Below are positions 17,534-27,147 of a DNA stretch of 47,574 nucleotides, in pieces. How positions within the stretch are numbered: position 1 is the stretch's first letter; every line of letters starts with the position of its first letter. The notes under the pieces were generated by a model. That model had not been told where the DNA came from. It saw only the letters and a list, made by a program, of their open reading frames with translations, and made no database searches. The position numbers and the translations under genes are program-made. The stretch spans positions 1 to 47,574 of the forward strand of contig CACLST010000007.1 in assembly GCA_902609675.1 (NCBI GenBank), read 5' to 3'. The stretch is from an uncultured Pelagibacteraceae bacterium. Lineage in GTDB: Bacteria > Pseudomonadota > Alphaproteobacteria > Pelagibacterales > Pelagibacteraceae.

Positions 17534-17575
17534 AAAGTTGATTAATATAAATAAAGTTGTTACAAGCCCTACCTT

Positions 17576-18862
17576 ATGACGGATTATAAAGTAAAAGATA
17601 TTAACGAAGCAGAATTTGGAAGAAAAGAAATCTCTCTAGCAGAGACTGAAATGCCAGGATTAATGGCAGTAAGAGCCGAATATAAAGGCAAAAATCCACT
17701 TAAAGGTGCAAGAATTTTAGGTTGTCTTCATATGACAATTCAAACAGCAGTTTTGATTGAAACTTTAGTTGATTTAGGTGCAGAATGTAGATGGTCTTCA
17801 TGCAATATATTTTCAACACAAGATCATGCAGCAGCAGCAATTGCAAAAGCTGGTATCCCAGTATTTGCATGGAAGGGTGAGACAGAGGAAGAATACTGGT
17901 GGTGTGTAAAACAAACAATTGAGGGTAAAAAAGATTGGATACCTAACATGATTTTAGATGATGGTGGAGATCTCACTGCACTTATGCATAAAGATTATAA
18001 AGATTTATTAAAAGGCGTAAAAGGATTAAGTGAAGAAACGACAACAGGGGTTTTAGCACTTAAAAAAATGGAAGAACAAGGTCAATTGTTAGTACCAGCA
18101 ATTAACGTAAACGACTCAGTTACAAAATCAAAATTTGATAACTTATATGGATGTAGGGAGAGTTTAGTTGATGGAATTAAAAGAGCTACTGATGTAATGA
18201 TGTCAGGAAAAGTTGCAATCGTTGCAGGCTTTGGTGATGTTGGAAAAGGTAGTGCAGCATCTTTAAGACAAAGCGGAGCAAGAGTATTAGTTACTGAAAC
18301 TGATCCTATTTGTGCATTGCAAGCTGCTATGGAAGGTTACGAAGTAGTTTTAATGGATGAAATGATTGGTCAAGCAGATATTGTCGTAACTGCAACTGGA
18401 AATAAAGATGTGGTAACGGCAGATCATATGAGAGCTATGAAAGATAGATCTATTCTATGTAATATCGGTCACTTTGATAATGAAATACAAGTTGAGGCTC
18501 TAAAAAATTATAAATGGGATGAAGTAAAACCCCAAGTTCATGAAATAACATTCCCAGATGACAAAAGATTAATTTTGTTAGCTGAAGGAAGACTTGTAAA
18601 TTTAGGTTGTGGAACTGGTCACCCAAGTTTTGTTATGAGTGCATCATTTACTAACCAAGTAATTGCTCAAATTGAGCTTTGGAATAATTCAGATAACTAT
18701 GAAAATAAAGTTTATGTGCTTCCTAAACACTTAGATGAAAAGGTTGCAAGGCTTCACTTAGATAAAGTTGGTGCAAAATTAACACCATTATCTAAAGAGC
18801 AAGCTGATTATATAAGTGTAACACCAGAGGGACCATACAAGCCTCATGCTTATCGCTACTAG
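17576..18862 (+). CDS. ahcY: Adenosylhomocysteinase
   Basis: Hydrolyses S-adenosylhomocysteine to adenosine and homocysteine, removing the inhibitory product of SAM-dependent methylations. The 428-residue sequence has [19 protein letters not shown], the substrate-site [11 protein letters not shown], the NAD-binding [14 protein letters not shown] (about residues 216-229), [10 protein letters not shown] and the C-terminal YKPHAYRY tail that contacts NAD of the neighbouring subunit. The 42 bp before it are too short for a known SAM or SAH riboswitch. Its end overlaps tsaE by 17 bp. Confidence 0.96.
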   Translation: MTDYKVKDINEAEFGRKEISLAETEMPGLMAVRAEYKGKNPLKGARILGCLHMTIQTAVLIETLVDLGAECRWSSCNIFSTQDHAAAAIAKAGIPVFAWKGETEEEYWWCVKQTIEGKKDWIPNMILDDGGDLTALMHKDYKDLLKGVKGLSEETTTGVLALKKMEEQGQLLVPAINVNDSVTKSKFDNLYGCRESLVDGIKRATDVMMSGKVAIVAGFGDVGKGSAASLRQSGARVLVTETDPICALQAAMEGYEVVLMDEMIGQADIVVTATGNKDVVTADHMRAMKDRSILCNIGHFDNEIQVEALKNYKWDEVKPQVHEITFPDDKRLILLAEGRLVNLGCGTGHPSFVMSASFTNQVIAQIELWNNSDNYENKVYVLPKHLDEKVARLHLDKVGAKLTPLSKEQADYISVTPEGPYKPHAYRY

Positions 18863-19325
18863 AAGTGGCAAAATAAATATTTCTAAAGAAAAAGATACTA
18901 AACTTGTAGCTGAACGCCTATGTAAGTTCATTAATTTAGGAGATTTAATACTTTTAACTGGCAATTTAGGCGTAGGGAAAACTACTTTCATTAAATACAT
19001 TATTAATTCTCTTCAAAGAAAAAACAGAAAGGAAATATCGGAAGTTCCTAGTCCTACTTTTAATATTACTAATGAGTATCAGATAAAAAAAATTTTAATA
19101 AAGCACTACGATTTATATAGAATTAAAAATGAAAAAGAGCTTAATAACTTAGGTATCCAAGAAAATTTAAAAAAACAAATTACCTTAATTGAGTGGCCCG
19201 AAATAGCAAAAAAAATAAAAATTAAAAATAGTACTAGTTTAATATTCAAATATAATCAAAGCTATACTGAGCGTTATCTTACAATAATTTCTAAAAACAA
19301 AAAAATAATTAATGAATTTAAATAA
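18846..19325 (+). CDS. tsaE: TsaE, tRNA threonylcarbamoyladenosine synthesis ATPase
   Basis: A 159-residue P-loop protein that supports the TsaD-TsaB complex in making t6A37 on ANN-decoding tRNAs. Walker A is [12 protein letters not shown]; the family motif [10 protein letters not shown] and the HYDLYRI segment with the later LIEWPEIA confirm TsaE. The start ATG lies inside ahcY (17 bp overlap), and its own stop is inside the next gene. The order tsaE, phosphotransferase, nucleotidyltransferase is a common alphaproteobacterial arrangement. Confidence 0.93.
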   Translation: MLIATRSGKINISKEKDTKLVAERLCKFINLGDLILLTGNLGVGKTTFIKYIINSLQRKNRKEISEVPSPTFNITNEYQIKKILIKHYDLYRIKNEKELNNLGIQENLKKQITLIEWPEIAKKIKIKNSTSLIFKYNQSYTERYLTIISKNKKIINEFK

Positions 19326-20262
19326 GTTAAAAAAACTAACAGGAGATGCATCATTTAGAAATTTTTATAGAGGAAAAAAATATATTCTTGTTCATTGTGT
19401 AAAAAACAAAAAAAGTAATTTGTTAGAATATGATGCTGTTAATAAAATATTAATTAAAAAAAATATTTTAGCCCCTAAATTAATATCTCAGAATTACAAA
19501 AATAATTATATTGAGATTGAAGATTTTGGTGATTTAACAGTTTTTAAAAAATTTCAAAAAAAAAAAGTAAATAAAAAAATTTATTATAAAAAAATTTTAA
19601 ATTTATTAATCAAAATGAAAAATATAAAAATTAAGTATCAAAAAACATTTTTGAAAACTAATTATAAAGTGCCAGACTATTCATTAAAAAAATTATTAGA
19701 TGAGACTAATTTATTCTTAGATTGGTATTTACCAAGATATGTTAAAAGAGGAAAAATTAAGATTTTAAAAATTAAATTTAATAAGATATTTAAAAAATTA
19801 CTTAATAATATCTATCATAAAAATAAAGTTTTTGTCCATCGAGATTTTCATATATCTAATTTAATGATTACTAAAAAAGGTTTAGGGCTGATAGATAGTC
19901 AAGATGCTGTATATGGTAATATTGCATATGATTTAGCTTCTCTTATCGATGATGTTAGGTTTAAAACAAACATAAAGACTAAAAATTATATTTTTGATGA
20001 ATTCATAAAAAAAAATAAACAATTAAATCTTAAAAAGTTCAAAAATGACTTTGAGATCTTATCTGTATTAAGGAATTTAAAAATAATTGGCATATTTACA
20101 AGATTATCTGTAAGAGATAAAAAAAATCAATATCTTAAACTTATACCTTATGCATGGGATTTAATCGATTACAGAACTTTGAATAATCCAATATTTAAAG
20201 ACTTAAATTACCTTTTAAGTAAAAATTTTGATAAAAAAATTAGAAAATCTTATGAAAATTAA
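19312..20262 (+). CDS. amgK: AmgK-type cell-wall sugar kinase (APH fold)
   Basis: A 316-residue aminoglycoside-phosphotransferase-fold kinase. The N-terminal GDASFRNFYR loop, catalytic HRDFHISNLM (Asp178, Asn183) and metal-binding LIDSQDA (Asp195) are present. In alphaproteobacteria and pseudomonads the kinase between tsaE and murU phosphorylates N-acetylmuramate and GlcNAc at the anomeric carbon for peptidoglycan recycling. The protein is very lysine- and isoleucine-rich, typical of AT-driven drift. It overlaps tsaE by 14 bp and murU by 11 bp. Function is inferred from context plus fold. Confidence 0.8.
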   Translation: MNLNKLKKLTGDASFRNFYRGKKYILVHCVKNKKSNLLEYDAVNKILIKKNILAPKLISQNYKNNYIEIEDFGDLTVFKKFQKKKVNKKIYYKKILNLLIKMKNIKIKYQKTFLKTNYKVPDYSLKKLLDETNLFLDWYLPRYVKRGKIKILKIKFNKIFKKLLNNIYHKNKVFVHRDFHISNLMITKKGLGLIDSQDAVYGNIAYDLASLIDDVRFKTNIKTKNYIFDEFIKKNKQLNLKKFKNDFEILSVLRNLKIIGIFTRLSVRDKKNQYLKLIPYAWDLIDYRTLNNPIFKDLNYLLSKNFDKKIRKSYEN

Positions 20263-20938
20263 AACTGCCCTAATACTCTGTGCTGGATTTGGCAAGAGAG
20301 TACAACCGATAACAGACAGTTTACCTAAGCCATTAATAGTTTATAAAAATAAAACCTTATTAGAAAATACAATTAATTTTCTTATAAAAATAAAAATCGA
20401 AAAAATTAAAATTAATGTTTTTTATTTTAAAGAAAAGATCATTGATTTTATTAATAGTAAAAATTTCCCAATAAATATTGAAATTGTGGATGATGGCGAG
20501 ACAATCTTAGGAACAGGAGGTGGTACTCTAAGTCTTATAAAAAAATCTAATGAGAATGATGTTCTGGTAATTAATCCAGATACAATTTGGGATGATAGTT
20601 ATATCAACTCAATTCATAAAATGGAGAAAATTTACTTTGAAAGAAAAATTAAAAATATTCTATTAATTGTAAATAACTCGACATGTTTTGATAAAAGATT
20701 TAATGGAGATTTTGAGATAAAAAATAATATTCTTTTAAAGGAAAAAATAAATAATTTTAAATATACTGGATGTCAAATATTTAACAAGGAATTAATAACA
20801 GATAAAAAATTAAATTATTTTCCCATATCTGAAATTTGGGATGAACTTTTGAGAGAAAGTAAACTTTATGGTTATGAACATAAAGGCGAATTTAAGCATT
20901 TAACTGATTTTGAAATATACGAAAAATTATTCATTTAG
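20252..20938 (+). CDS. murU: MurU-type N-acetylmuramate-1-phosphate uridylyltransferase
   Basis: A nucleotidyltransferase of about 228 residues with the sugar-nucleotide signature ALILCAGFGKRVQPITDSLPKP and the metal-site VINPDTIWDD. After AmgK it would form UDP-MurNAc, bypassing de novo synthesis (a route that gives fosfomycin tolerance in pseudomonads). I choose the ATG at 20252, since the eight codons upstream begin with TTG and the conserved strand starts directly after this ATG. It ends convergently with gpmA (4 bp overlap). A related mannose/glucose-1-phosphate nucleotidyltransferase is the alternative. Confidence 0.8.
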   Translation: MKIKTALILCAGFGKRVQPITDSLPKPLIVYKNKTLLENTINFLIKIKIEKIKINVFYFKEKIIDFINSKNFPINIEIVDDGETILGTGGGTLSLIKKSNENDVLVINPDTIWDDSYINSIHKMEKIYFERKIKNILLIVNNSTCFDKRFNGDFEIKNNILLKEKINNFKYTGCQIFNKELITDKKLNYFPISEIWDELLRESKLYGYEHKGEFKHLTDFEIYEKLFI

Positions 20939-21645
20939 AAAACTAGAAGATTTTTTGCTCTATCTTTATCTAAATATCTAGCGTGTTTAATCTTTCCTTT
21001 TTCAGTTTCAATCAATAAAGGATTACCAGTTGGTATTTCTAAGTTCGAAATATTTTTATTATCTAAATTAAATAAGTATTTACATAATGATCTAATTGAA
21101 TTTCCATGAGCTGACACAATAATATTTTTATCTAATTTAGGTTCAATATTTTTTTTATAAAAAGGTATTACTCTTTCATAAGTATTTTTTAATGATTCTG
21201 TATCTGGAATTTTATCTTTGGGAATATTTTTATATATATCAATATTTAAAGGATGATAGGGGCTTGTTTTTTTTAGAGGCTCAGGTGGGTTATCCCAAGA
21301 TCTTCTAAAAGTATGAATTTTTTCTTCTCCATAAAGTTTTTTCATTTCATCTTTATTTAAACCAGTTAACGCTCCGTAGTGCCTCTCATTTAGTTCCCAA
21401 GCATTAATAACATTTTGATCTTTAATTCTCATAGTATTGAGGATTAAATTTAGTGTTTCGATCGATCTTGTCTGTAATGATGTATAAAAATAAGATAATT
21501 CAAGGTTTAATTCCTTAATTAATTCTCCTGCCTTACAAGCTTCAAGTTTGCCCTTGGCAGCTAAATCTACATCTACCCACCCAGTAAAACGGTTTTCTAG
21601 GTTCCATACGCTTTGTCCGTGTCTAACAAGTATTAAATTATTCAT
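20935..21645 (-). CDS. gpmA: 2,3-bisphosphoglycerate-dependent phosphoglycerate mutase
   Basis: Interconverts 3- and 2-phosphoglycerate in glycolysis and gluconeogenesis. The 236-residue protein has the phospho-histidine motif LVRHGQSVWN (His9), ENRFTGWVDVDL, the ELNERHYGALTG catalytic loop with its Glu, the IIVSAHGNSIR second histidine motif and the length of the dPGM type. A single gene, convergent with murU and divergent from the zeta-inhibitor gene. Confidence 0.95.
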   Translation of the reverse strand: MNNLILVRHGQSVWNLENRFTGWVDVDLAAKGKLEACKAGELIKELNLELSYFYTSLQTRSIETLNLILNTMRIKDQNVINAWELNERHYGALTGLNKDEMKKLYGEEKIHTFRRSWDNPPEPLKKTSPYHPLNIDIYKNIPKDKIPDTESLKNTYERVIPFYKKNIEPKLDKNIIVSAHGNSIRSLCKYLFNLDNKNISNLEIPTGNPLLIETEKGKIKHARYLDKDRAKNLLVF

Positions 21646-21675
21646 AAATTTAACATAAATATAAATTAAATTAGA

Positions 21676-21703
21676 TTGACATAAAGCTAAATCTTTTTAA
21701 TTT
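21676..21703 (+). promoter_or_regulatory. Promoter of the zeta-inhibitor gene, apparently leaderless
   Basis: Consensus TTGACA at 21676-21681, 16-bp spacer, TAATTT at 21698-21703. The ATG at 21710 is seven bases past the -10 box, exactly where transcription should start, and there is no Shine-Dalgarno sequence. Confidence 0.6.
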
Positions 21704-21709
21704 GTTAAA

Positions 21710-22018
21710 ATGAGTTCATTTGAAGATAGAAAAAAAAGTTTTGAAAAGAAATTTGCTCACGACCAAGAGCTTCAATTCAAAGTTAGCGCTAGAAGGAACA
21801 AATATTTAGGAGAATGGGTTTCTCAGATGCTAAATTTTAATCCAGATCAACAAAAAGAATATATTCAATCTGTCATAAAAGCAGATTTTGCTGAAGCAGG
21901 AGATCAAGACGTTTTTCGAAAAATTAAAGACGATTTGAAAGAAAAAAATGTGTCAGATGAAGATTTACGAAAAAAAATGGATGAACTAAATGAAAAAGCA
22001 AAAACTGATTTTAATTAG
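21710..22018 (+). CDS. F1-ATPase inhibitor subunit zeta (DUF1476)
   Basis: A 102-residue, highly charged helical protein starting MSSFEDRKKSFEKKFAHDQE, the hallmark of the DUF1476 family found in alphaproteobacteria. In Paracoccus the homologue is the zeta subunit, which inserts its N-terminal helix into the F1 catalytic interface and blocks ATP hydrolysis. The middle RRNKYLGEWVSQML segment is also typical. The gene has its own promoter and overlaps the following nuclease by 29 bp. In some SAR11-like species regulation by this subunit is reported to be weak, so the physiological role here is uncertain. Confidence 0.9.
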   Translation: MSSFEDRKKSFEKKFAHDQELQFKVSARRNKYLGEWVSQMLNFNPDQQKEYIQSVIKADFAEAGDQDVFRKIKDDLKEKNVSDEDLRKKMDELNEKAKTDFN

Positions 22019-22505
22019 TTTTTTTTTCCTCTTATTTAATATTAATCACTTATTATCTTCAGACCAAAATTATTTATTAATTTCAGGTAAACCAAAAATT
22101 ACAGATGGTGACACAATTAAGATTAATAATAAAAAAATTCGCTTTAGTGGAATTGATGCTCCAGAAAGTTTTTTTTTCGGAAAAAAACAATCATGTGTTT
22201 TAAATAATGTTGAAATTCTATGTGGGAAGTTATCTAAAGATAAGCTCATTGAAAAAATTGGAAATCAGATTGTTAATTGTAAAATAGAAAAAAATAAAGA
22301 TCAATATAGCAGGTTAATAGGTGAATGTTTTTTAAAAAATGAAAGCCTATCAGTTTTTATGGTCAAAAATGGTTATGCATTTGATTATCCTAAATACTCA
22401 AAGGGTAAATTTAGAAAATACCAGACTTTTGCAAAAAAATTTTCATTAGGTTTATGGCAAATGCAATTTGAATATCCTTGGATATGGAGAAAAAAAAATA
22501 GATAA
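21990..22505 (+). CDS. Secreted thermonuclease-like protein (SNase fold)
   Basis: A 171-residue protein with an N-terminal hydrophobic signal sequence (about residues 1-23) followed by an SNase domain: TDGDTIKINNKKIRFSGIDAPES with the catalytic Asp and Arg, and NKDQYSRLIGECF with the second Arg. The C-terminal SLGLWQMQFEYPWIWRKK ending is common to alphaproteobacterial SNase-like proteins. It probably acts on nucleic acids in the periplasm. The start overlaps the zeta gene by 29 bp; an ATG is the first available codon before the signal peptide. Confidence 0.85.
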   Translation: MKKQKLILISFFFLLFNINHLLSSDQNYLLISGKPKITDGDTIKINNKKIRFSGIDAPESFFFGKKQSCVLNNVEILCGKLSKDKLIEKIGNQIVNCKIEKNKDQYSRLIGECFLKNESLSVFMVKNGYAFDYPKYSKGKFRKYQTFAKKFSLGLWQMQFEYPWIWRKKNR

Positions 22506-22507
22506 TA

Positions 22508-23113
22508 ATGAAATTGATTCGAAATAAAATTATATACTTATTTTTAATTTCAATTTTATTTTCTGGTTGCTCCTCAATTCCTAAAAATACTGCAGATGGC
22601 TGTTCAATTTTTTCCGAAAGATATCTTTGGTACAAATATGCAAAAAAAACTGAACAAAAATGGGGAACTCCTATTAATTTGCAACTTGCTATAATTAAAA
22701 TGGAGTCAGATTTCGATTGGTTGGCAAAACCACCTAGACAAAAATTATTTAAAGTTATTCCTTATAAAAGACCATCAAGTTCTTTTGGTTATTCTCAAGC
22801 AGTCAGAGGAACCTGGAAGCAATACAAAGATGAAACAGGAAACAAGTATGCAACTAGGACAAGATTTAAAGATAGTGTAGATTTTATTGGTTGGTATACA
22901 AACAAAACAGAAAAGATCCTAAAAATCCCAAAAAATGATGCTTTTAAACAATACGTTGCTTATCATGAGGGCTGGGGAAATTACAAAAATTATAAAAAAA
23001 ATCAAAAAATTATTCTTTTAGCGAAAAAAGTTGAAAATCAATCTAGGAAATACAAGGCACAGCTTAATAATTGTCGAAAATCACTTACTACTAAAAAATA
23101 TATTATATTTTAG
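22508..23113 (+). CDS. Transglycosylase (SLT)-like lipoprotein
   Basis: A 201-residue predicted lipoprotein: signal sequence with lipobox LFSGC, Cys21 as lipid anchor. The body resembles SLT-type lytic transglycosylases: AIIKMESDFDW carries the candidate catalytic Glu, followed by SSFGYSQAVRGTWKQY, where the family normally has GxxQ. It would cleave peptidoglycan glycan strands from the outer membrane. It follows the nuclease gene by 2 bp and ends in a 4-bp convergent overlap with the RND pump gene. Confidence 0.8.
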   Translation: MKLIRNKIIYLFLISILFSGCSSIPKNTADGCSIFSERYLWYKYAKKTEQKWGTPINLQLAIIKMESDFDWLAKPPRQKLFKVIPYKRPSSSFGYSQAVRGTWKQYKDETGNKYATRTRFKDSVDFIGWYTNKTEKILKIPKNDAFKQYVAYHEGWGNYKNYKKNQKIILLAKKVENQSRKYKAQLNNCRKSLTTKKYIIF

Positions 23114-26100
23114 TTTAATTGTTTTTTAAGCTCTATATCAACTGCATCAATTCTCTTCGTATTTTTCGCTAAAGTTAAATACATCGTCGGAGTTACATAT
23201 AAAGTGAAGAATGTAGAAATTATCATTCCACCAAGTATAGTTGCACCTACGGCAAGTCTCGAACCTTCTCCAGCACCTGGTCCAATATTTCCAATAACCA
23301 AAGGCAACATCGCAATCATTGTACTTAGGGATGTCATTATAATTGGTCTAAATCTTAGACTGCAGGCATCTTTTACGGCTTTTTCAATATCTTTACCTTT
23401 TGTTCTCAATTGATTAGCATAATCAACTATAAGAATACTATTTTTTGTTGAAATTCCTATGAGTATTACTAAGGCTATTTGTGAAAATATATTTATTGAT
23501 GAATTTAAGAATAAAATAAATACTAATCCTCCAAACACTGCAAGTGGAACAGTTAATATAATTATAAATGGGTGGATAAACGAATTAAAAGTAGCTGACA
23601 TTACAAGATAAGCAGTCAATAATGCTAAAGCAAATATAATATAAAGTTCATTACTGGTTTCTTTTAATTCTTCAGACTTTCCTTTCCAAGTAATTTGTTT
23701 ATCCGGAGCAACATTTGTCATGGTTTCCTCTAAATATTTAATCGCTTCAGCTAAAGTATAACCTTCACTTATGTTAGCCGATATTGTTACAGCACGTTGT
23801 CTATTATATCTTGATAACTTACTAGCTGTTCCTTTTTCTTCAAACTCAACAAGATTAGATAGAGAAACTAAATTACCAGTTTTTTCTGATCGAACAAATA
23901 TTTTACTCAAACTTTCTTTATTTTTTCTATCTTCTAAATATTGTTGTAAAATAATTGGGTATTCTTTTCCAAGTTTATTAAATTTTGTGACCGTTTTACC
24001 TCCATACAAAGTTTCTAAAGTTTGACCTATTGCTTCAGTTGATATACCTAAGTCTTTTGCTTTATTTTTATTTATTTTTATATTTACTTCAGGTTTATTT
24101 CTAGTGTAGTCAGACTCAAGTCTTGATAAATTTCTGTTCTTTCTTAACATTCTAATAACTTGAGCTTGTATTTGTTCTAGCTCTTCATAGGTATTTCCAT
24201 AAATAACCATTTGAACAGGCTTATTATAACTAGAAACTCTTATAGACTGAGGAGAAATTGGAAAAGCTAGTGTTTGAGGAACTGTAACTATCTTTCCAAT
24301 CGCTTGTCTCATTATTGTTTGAGAATTCTGTTTTCTATTTTTCCAATTATCTAAAAGTGAGATAATTAAGAAGCTATTTTCAGAGCCAAAACCTGGAACT
24401 ATCATTAAAAATCTATTGTATGGACTTTTATCGCCATCAAGTAGAGGAATAAGTCTTTTTTCAACATCCTCCGCCCTTTTTTGAGTGTATTGGAATGAAC
24501 TTCCCTCATCAGTAAATCCTATAACCAAGTAAACTCCACGATCTTCTAATGGTAACAATTCTTTCTTTGTATAGTTATACAAACCCCCAGAAGCAACTAT
24601 GATAAAAACTATGAATGTTATTATTGTTTTCTTCTTGTTCATCCAAAATCCTAATGTCTCCGCGTAAAATTTTAAAAAACCTTGAAAAAATTTATCAAAT
24701 CCTCTTGTTAAGAAATTAGACTTTTTCTTTTTATCAAGAAATTTACTACCTAGCATTGGCGAAAGTGTTAAAGCAACAAATGATGACACTACTATTGCAA
24801 ATGATAGTGCTATTGCAGTTTCTTTAAATAAAGTTCCAGCAATACCCTCAATAAAAATTAAAGGTAAAAATACTGCAACCAAAATAAGAGTTGTTGCAAC
24901 AATTGCAAATGTAATTTGTTTTGAACCTTTATATGCTGCTACCAGTGGTGTCTCACCATTTTCAATTCTTCTATATATCGCATCGGTCATAATGACTGAG
25001 TCATCAGTAATTATTCCAATTGCTAATATAAAACTTAATAAAACAAATATATTAATAGATAAATCAAATATATATAAACCTAAGAATGTAGCAATTAGAC
25101 TTACAGGTAAAGCTATTGCAGGAACAATGACTGCTTTTAAATTTCCTAAAAATAAATAAATTATTATTACAACAAGTATAAAGGCTATAGCTAAAGTTTT
25201 ATAAACCTCATTTATTGCCTCGCCAATATAAGTAGCTCTATTAAAAGCTATTTCCAAATTTAAATCACCAGGTAAAGTTTTTCTAATTTCTTTGATTTTT
25301 TTTTCAACATCTTTTGATAATTCAACAGTTGAAGCTCCACTTCTTGCATAAATTCCTATACCCATGGTTTTTAAATTTAGTGCTCCTTTACTTTGTGCTC
25401 TAAATAAAACTTTCTCTGTGACAGGACCTAATTCTAAATTTGCAATATCAGATAGTCTTACGATGTTATCTTTAGCTTTCTTAATTGGGAGTTCTTTAAG
25501 TTTTTCTAAGTCATTATATGATTTATCGATATTGATTGTTAAATCTATATTTTCAGCCTCAAGTGTACCTGCTGGTAATCGAACATTTTCATTTCTTAAA
25601 GATTTTTCTACTTCTTGAATAGTTAAGTTATTTGCAGCTAATTTGATTGGATCTATCCATACTCTTATACTCTGTTCTCTAAGGCCGCCTGTTCTTATTC
25701 GACCAACATTTTTAATGCTAGAAAACTGATCAACTAAATATCGTTCTGCATAATCTCCAAGCTCAAGATCACTCCAGGTTTCTGAAGATAAAGCAAGCCA
25801 CATTGTAGTTGTAAAACCTGCAGATTGTTTAAGTATTCTAGGGGCCTCAGACTCAGCTGGTAATTTTCCAACAATTCTTGCAACTCTCTCTCTTACATCG
25901 TTTGCCGCATTATCAAGGTCAATATCAGTGTCAAATTCGATATTTATAGTACTTTTTCCATTTTCTGATTTAGCGTCTATATTTTTTATTCCCTCTGCAC
26001 CACCTATGACTTCCTCTATTACTTGTGTTACCTCTTCATCAACAATAGGAGCTGACGCTGAGGCATATTTTACTTGAACTTGAACCACAGGGGGTTGCAG

Positions 26101-26220
26101 ACCAGATGGGAGTTCTCTAACAGGTAACTTCGAAAAAACAAAAGTTCCGAAGACGACCAATATCAAGGATAGTACCCATGACAATGCAGGTCTCCTTATA
26201 CTAACATCAGTTAAATACAT
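23110..26220 (-). CDS. RND-family efflux pump, inner-membrane transporter
   Basis: A 1036-residue proton-driven exporter of the AcrB/HAE1-like type with 12 predicted helices and two large periplasmic loops. The helix-4 acidic pair is present in IGIITDDSVIMTDAIYRR and the helix-10 lysine in IGISTKNSILIVDYA, so the proton relay looks intact. RRPALSWVLSLILVVFG at the N-terminus is typical. It is the last gene of msrA-sulfurtransferase-adaptor-pump. No TolC-like outer-membrane channel is in the window. The substrate is unknown; drugs, bile-like compounds or lipids are all possible. Confidence 0.93.
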   Translation of the reverse strand: MYLTDVSIRRPALSWVLSLILVVFGTFVFSKLPVRELPSGLQPPVVQVQVKYASASAPIVDEEVTQVIEEVIGGAEGIKNIDAKSENGKSTINIEFDTDIDLDNAANDVRERVARIVGKLPAESEAPRILKQSAGFTTTMWLALSSETWSDLELGDYAERYLVDQFSSIKNVGRIRTGGLREQSIRVWIDPIKLAANNLTIQEVEKSLRNENVRLPAGTLEAENIDLTINIDKSYNDLEKLKELPIKKAKDNIVRLSDIANLELGPVTEKVLFRAQSKGALNLKTMGIGIYARSGASTVELSKDVEKKIKEIRKTLPGDLNLEIAFNRATYIGEAINEVYKTLAIAFILVVIIIYLFLGNLKAVIVPAIALPVSLIATFLGLYIFDLSINIFVLLSFILAIGIITDDSVIMTDAIYRRIENGETPLVAAYKGSKQITFAIVATTLILVAVFLPLIFIEGIAGTLFKETAIALSFAIVVSSFVALTLSPMLGSKFLDKKKKSNFLTRGFDKFFQGFLKFYAETLGFWMNKKKTIITFIVFIIVASGGLYNYTKKELLPLEDRGVYLVIGFTDEGSSFQYTQKRAEDVEKRLIPLLDGDKSPYNRFLMIVPGFGSENSFLIISLLDNWKNRKQNSQTIMRQAIGKIVTVPQTLAFPISPQSIRVSSYNKPVQMVIYGNTYEELEQIQAQVIRMLRKNRNLSRLESDYTRNKPEVNIKINKNKAKDLGISTEAIGQTLETLYGGKTVTKFNKLGKEYPIILQQYLEDRKNKESLSKIFVRSEKTGNLVSLSNLVEFEEKGTASKLSRYNRQRAVTISANISEGYTLAEAIKYLEETMTNVAPDKQITWKGKSEELKETSNELYIIFALALLTAYLVMSATFNSFIHPFIIILTVPLAVFGGLVFILFLNSSINIFSQIALVILIGISTKNSILIVDYANQLRTKGKDIEKAVKDACSLRFRPIIMTSLSTMIAMLPLVIGNIGPGAGEGSRLAVGATILGGMIISTFFTLYVTPTMYLTLAKNTKRIDAVDIELKKQLN

Positions 26221-26224
26221 TTAA

Positions 26225-27145
26225 TTATTTACTTTTATTTTCTTTTTTTCCCCAACTAGACTTACTTTTTTTTTCGCCATCTTTAATAGGTTTAATTTTT
26301 CCATTGGGTCTTACTTTTTTTAATCCTTCAGCAACAACTATGTCACCCTCGTTTAAACCTGACTCTACTTCAAGATAACCTTTGTTTCTGTTACCAACAG
26401 TGACCTCAACTCTTTTAGTTACATTCTCATTGTCTACTTTATAAATATAAAACTTGTTACCTTCTAAGATTACACTTGTATCTGGTATTCCTAACGAAAC
26501 TCTCTCATTATATTTTATTGTGACTTCCATTAAAGCACCAGGTAAAATCTCAGAATTTGAATTTTGCATTTTAACTCTAAGTCTTAAAGATCTGTTGCTA
26601 ACATCAATTTTGCTGGCTAAAGAATCTACTATTCCGTTATAAGTTTTATCTTTATTACCAGAAAATTTTACATCAACACCAAGTCCTTTTTTAACGAACG
26701 GTGCGAATACCTCTGGAACATCAACATCAATAAATAAAGAAGATGCGTCCTCTATATCAATTACAACAGAACTTTCCGAAACATTAATATCATCAGAAAA
26801 GTTTCTTTTACCAATTACTCCATCGAAAGGTGCTACTAAAGTTCTATTTTTTAATTTTGCGATAACATCACCAGACTTAACTTTGGTATTATATTTGATT
26901 TCTTCTAGAATTTCGTATTTTTCAATATTGTATGACTGTGTTTTTATTGGAACCGCTGTTCCAAAGGTTTCAATGATATTTTGAAATTTTCTTTGCTCAA
27001 CTGTTTTAACTATAATACCCGGTGGTGGTCTTTTGCTAAATTTTTTTTTAAAGTGGTTTCCAATCATTGTCCTGGCAATGATCACACCTGCAATAATTAG
27101 AAAAAAAATTACTATTATTGATGTTATTTTAGTAGATCTTTTCAT
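26225..27145 (-). CDS. HlyD/AcrA-type periplasmic adaptor of the RND pump
   Basis: A 306-residue membrane-fusion protein. One N-terminal transmembrane helix (about 7-26) anchors it. The split lipoyl/barrel-sandwich halves appear as EILEEIKYNTKVKSGDVIAK and LVAPFDGVIGKRNF, followed by beta-barrel and membrane-proximal domains (KTYNGIVDSLASKID, GLNEGDIVVAEGLKKVRPNG). The alpha-hairpin is very short, as in compact adaptors. It lies 4 bp before the pump gene and 2 bp after the sulfurtransferase gene. A lysine-rich tail ends the protein. Confidence 0.92.
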   Translation of the reverse strand: MKRSTKITSIIVIFFLIIAGVIIARTMIGNHFKKKFSKRPPPGIIVKTVEQRKFQNIIETFGTAVPIKTQSYNIEKYEILEEIKYNTKVKSGDVIAKLKNRTLVAPFDGVIGKRNFSDDINVSESSVVIDIEDASSLFIDVDVPEVFAPFVKKGLGVDVKFSGNKDKTYNGIVDSLASKIDVSNRSLRLRVKMQNSNSEILPGALMEVTIKYNERVSLGIPDTSVILEGNKFYIYKVDNENVTKRVEVTVGNRNKGYLEVESGLNEGDIVVAEGLKKVRPNGKIKPIKDGEKKSKSSWGKKENKSK

Positions 27146-27147
27146 TT

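Noticed and set aside
17534-17575. Possible SAM or SAH riboswitch before ahcY
   Set aside because: Only 42 bp separate chvG from ahcY and no hairpin or known aptamer core is visible.
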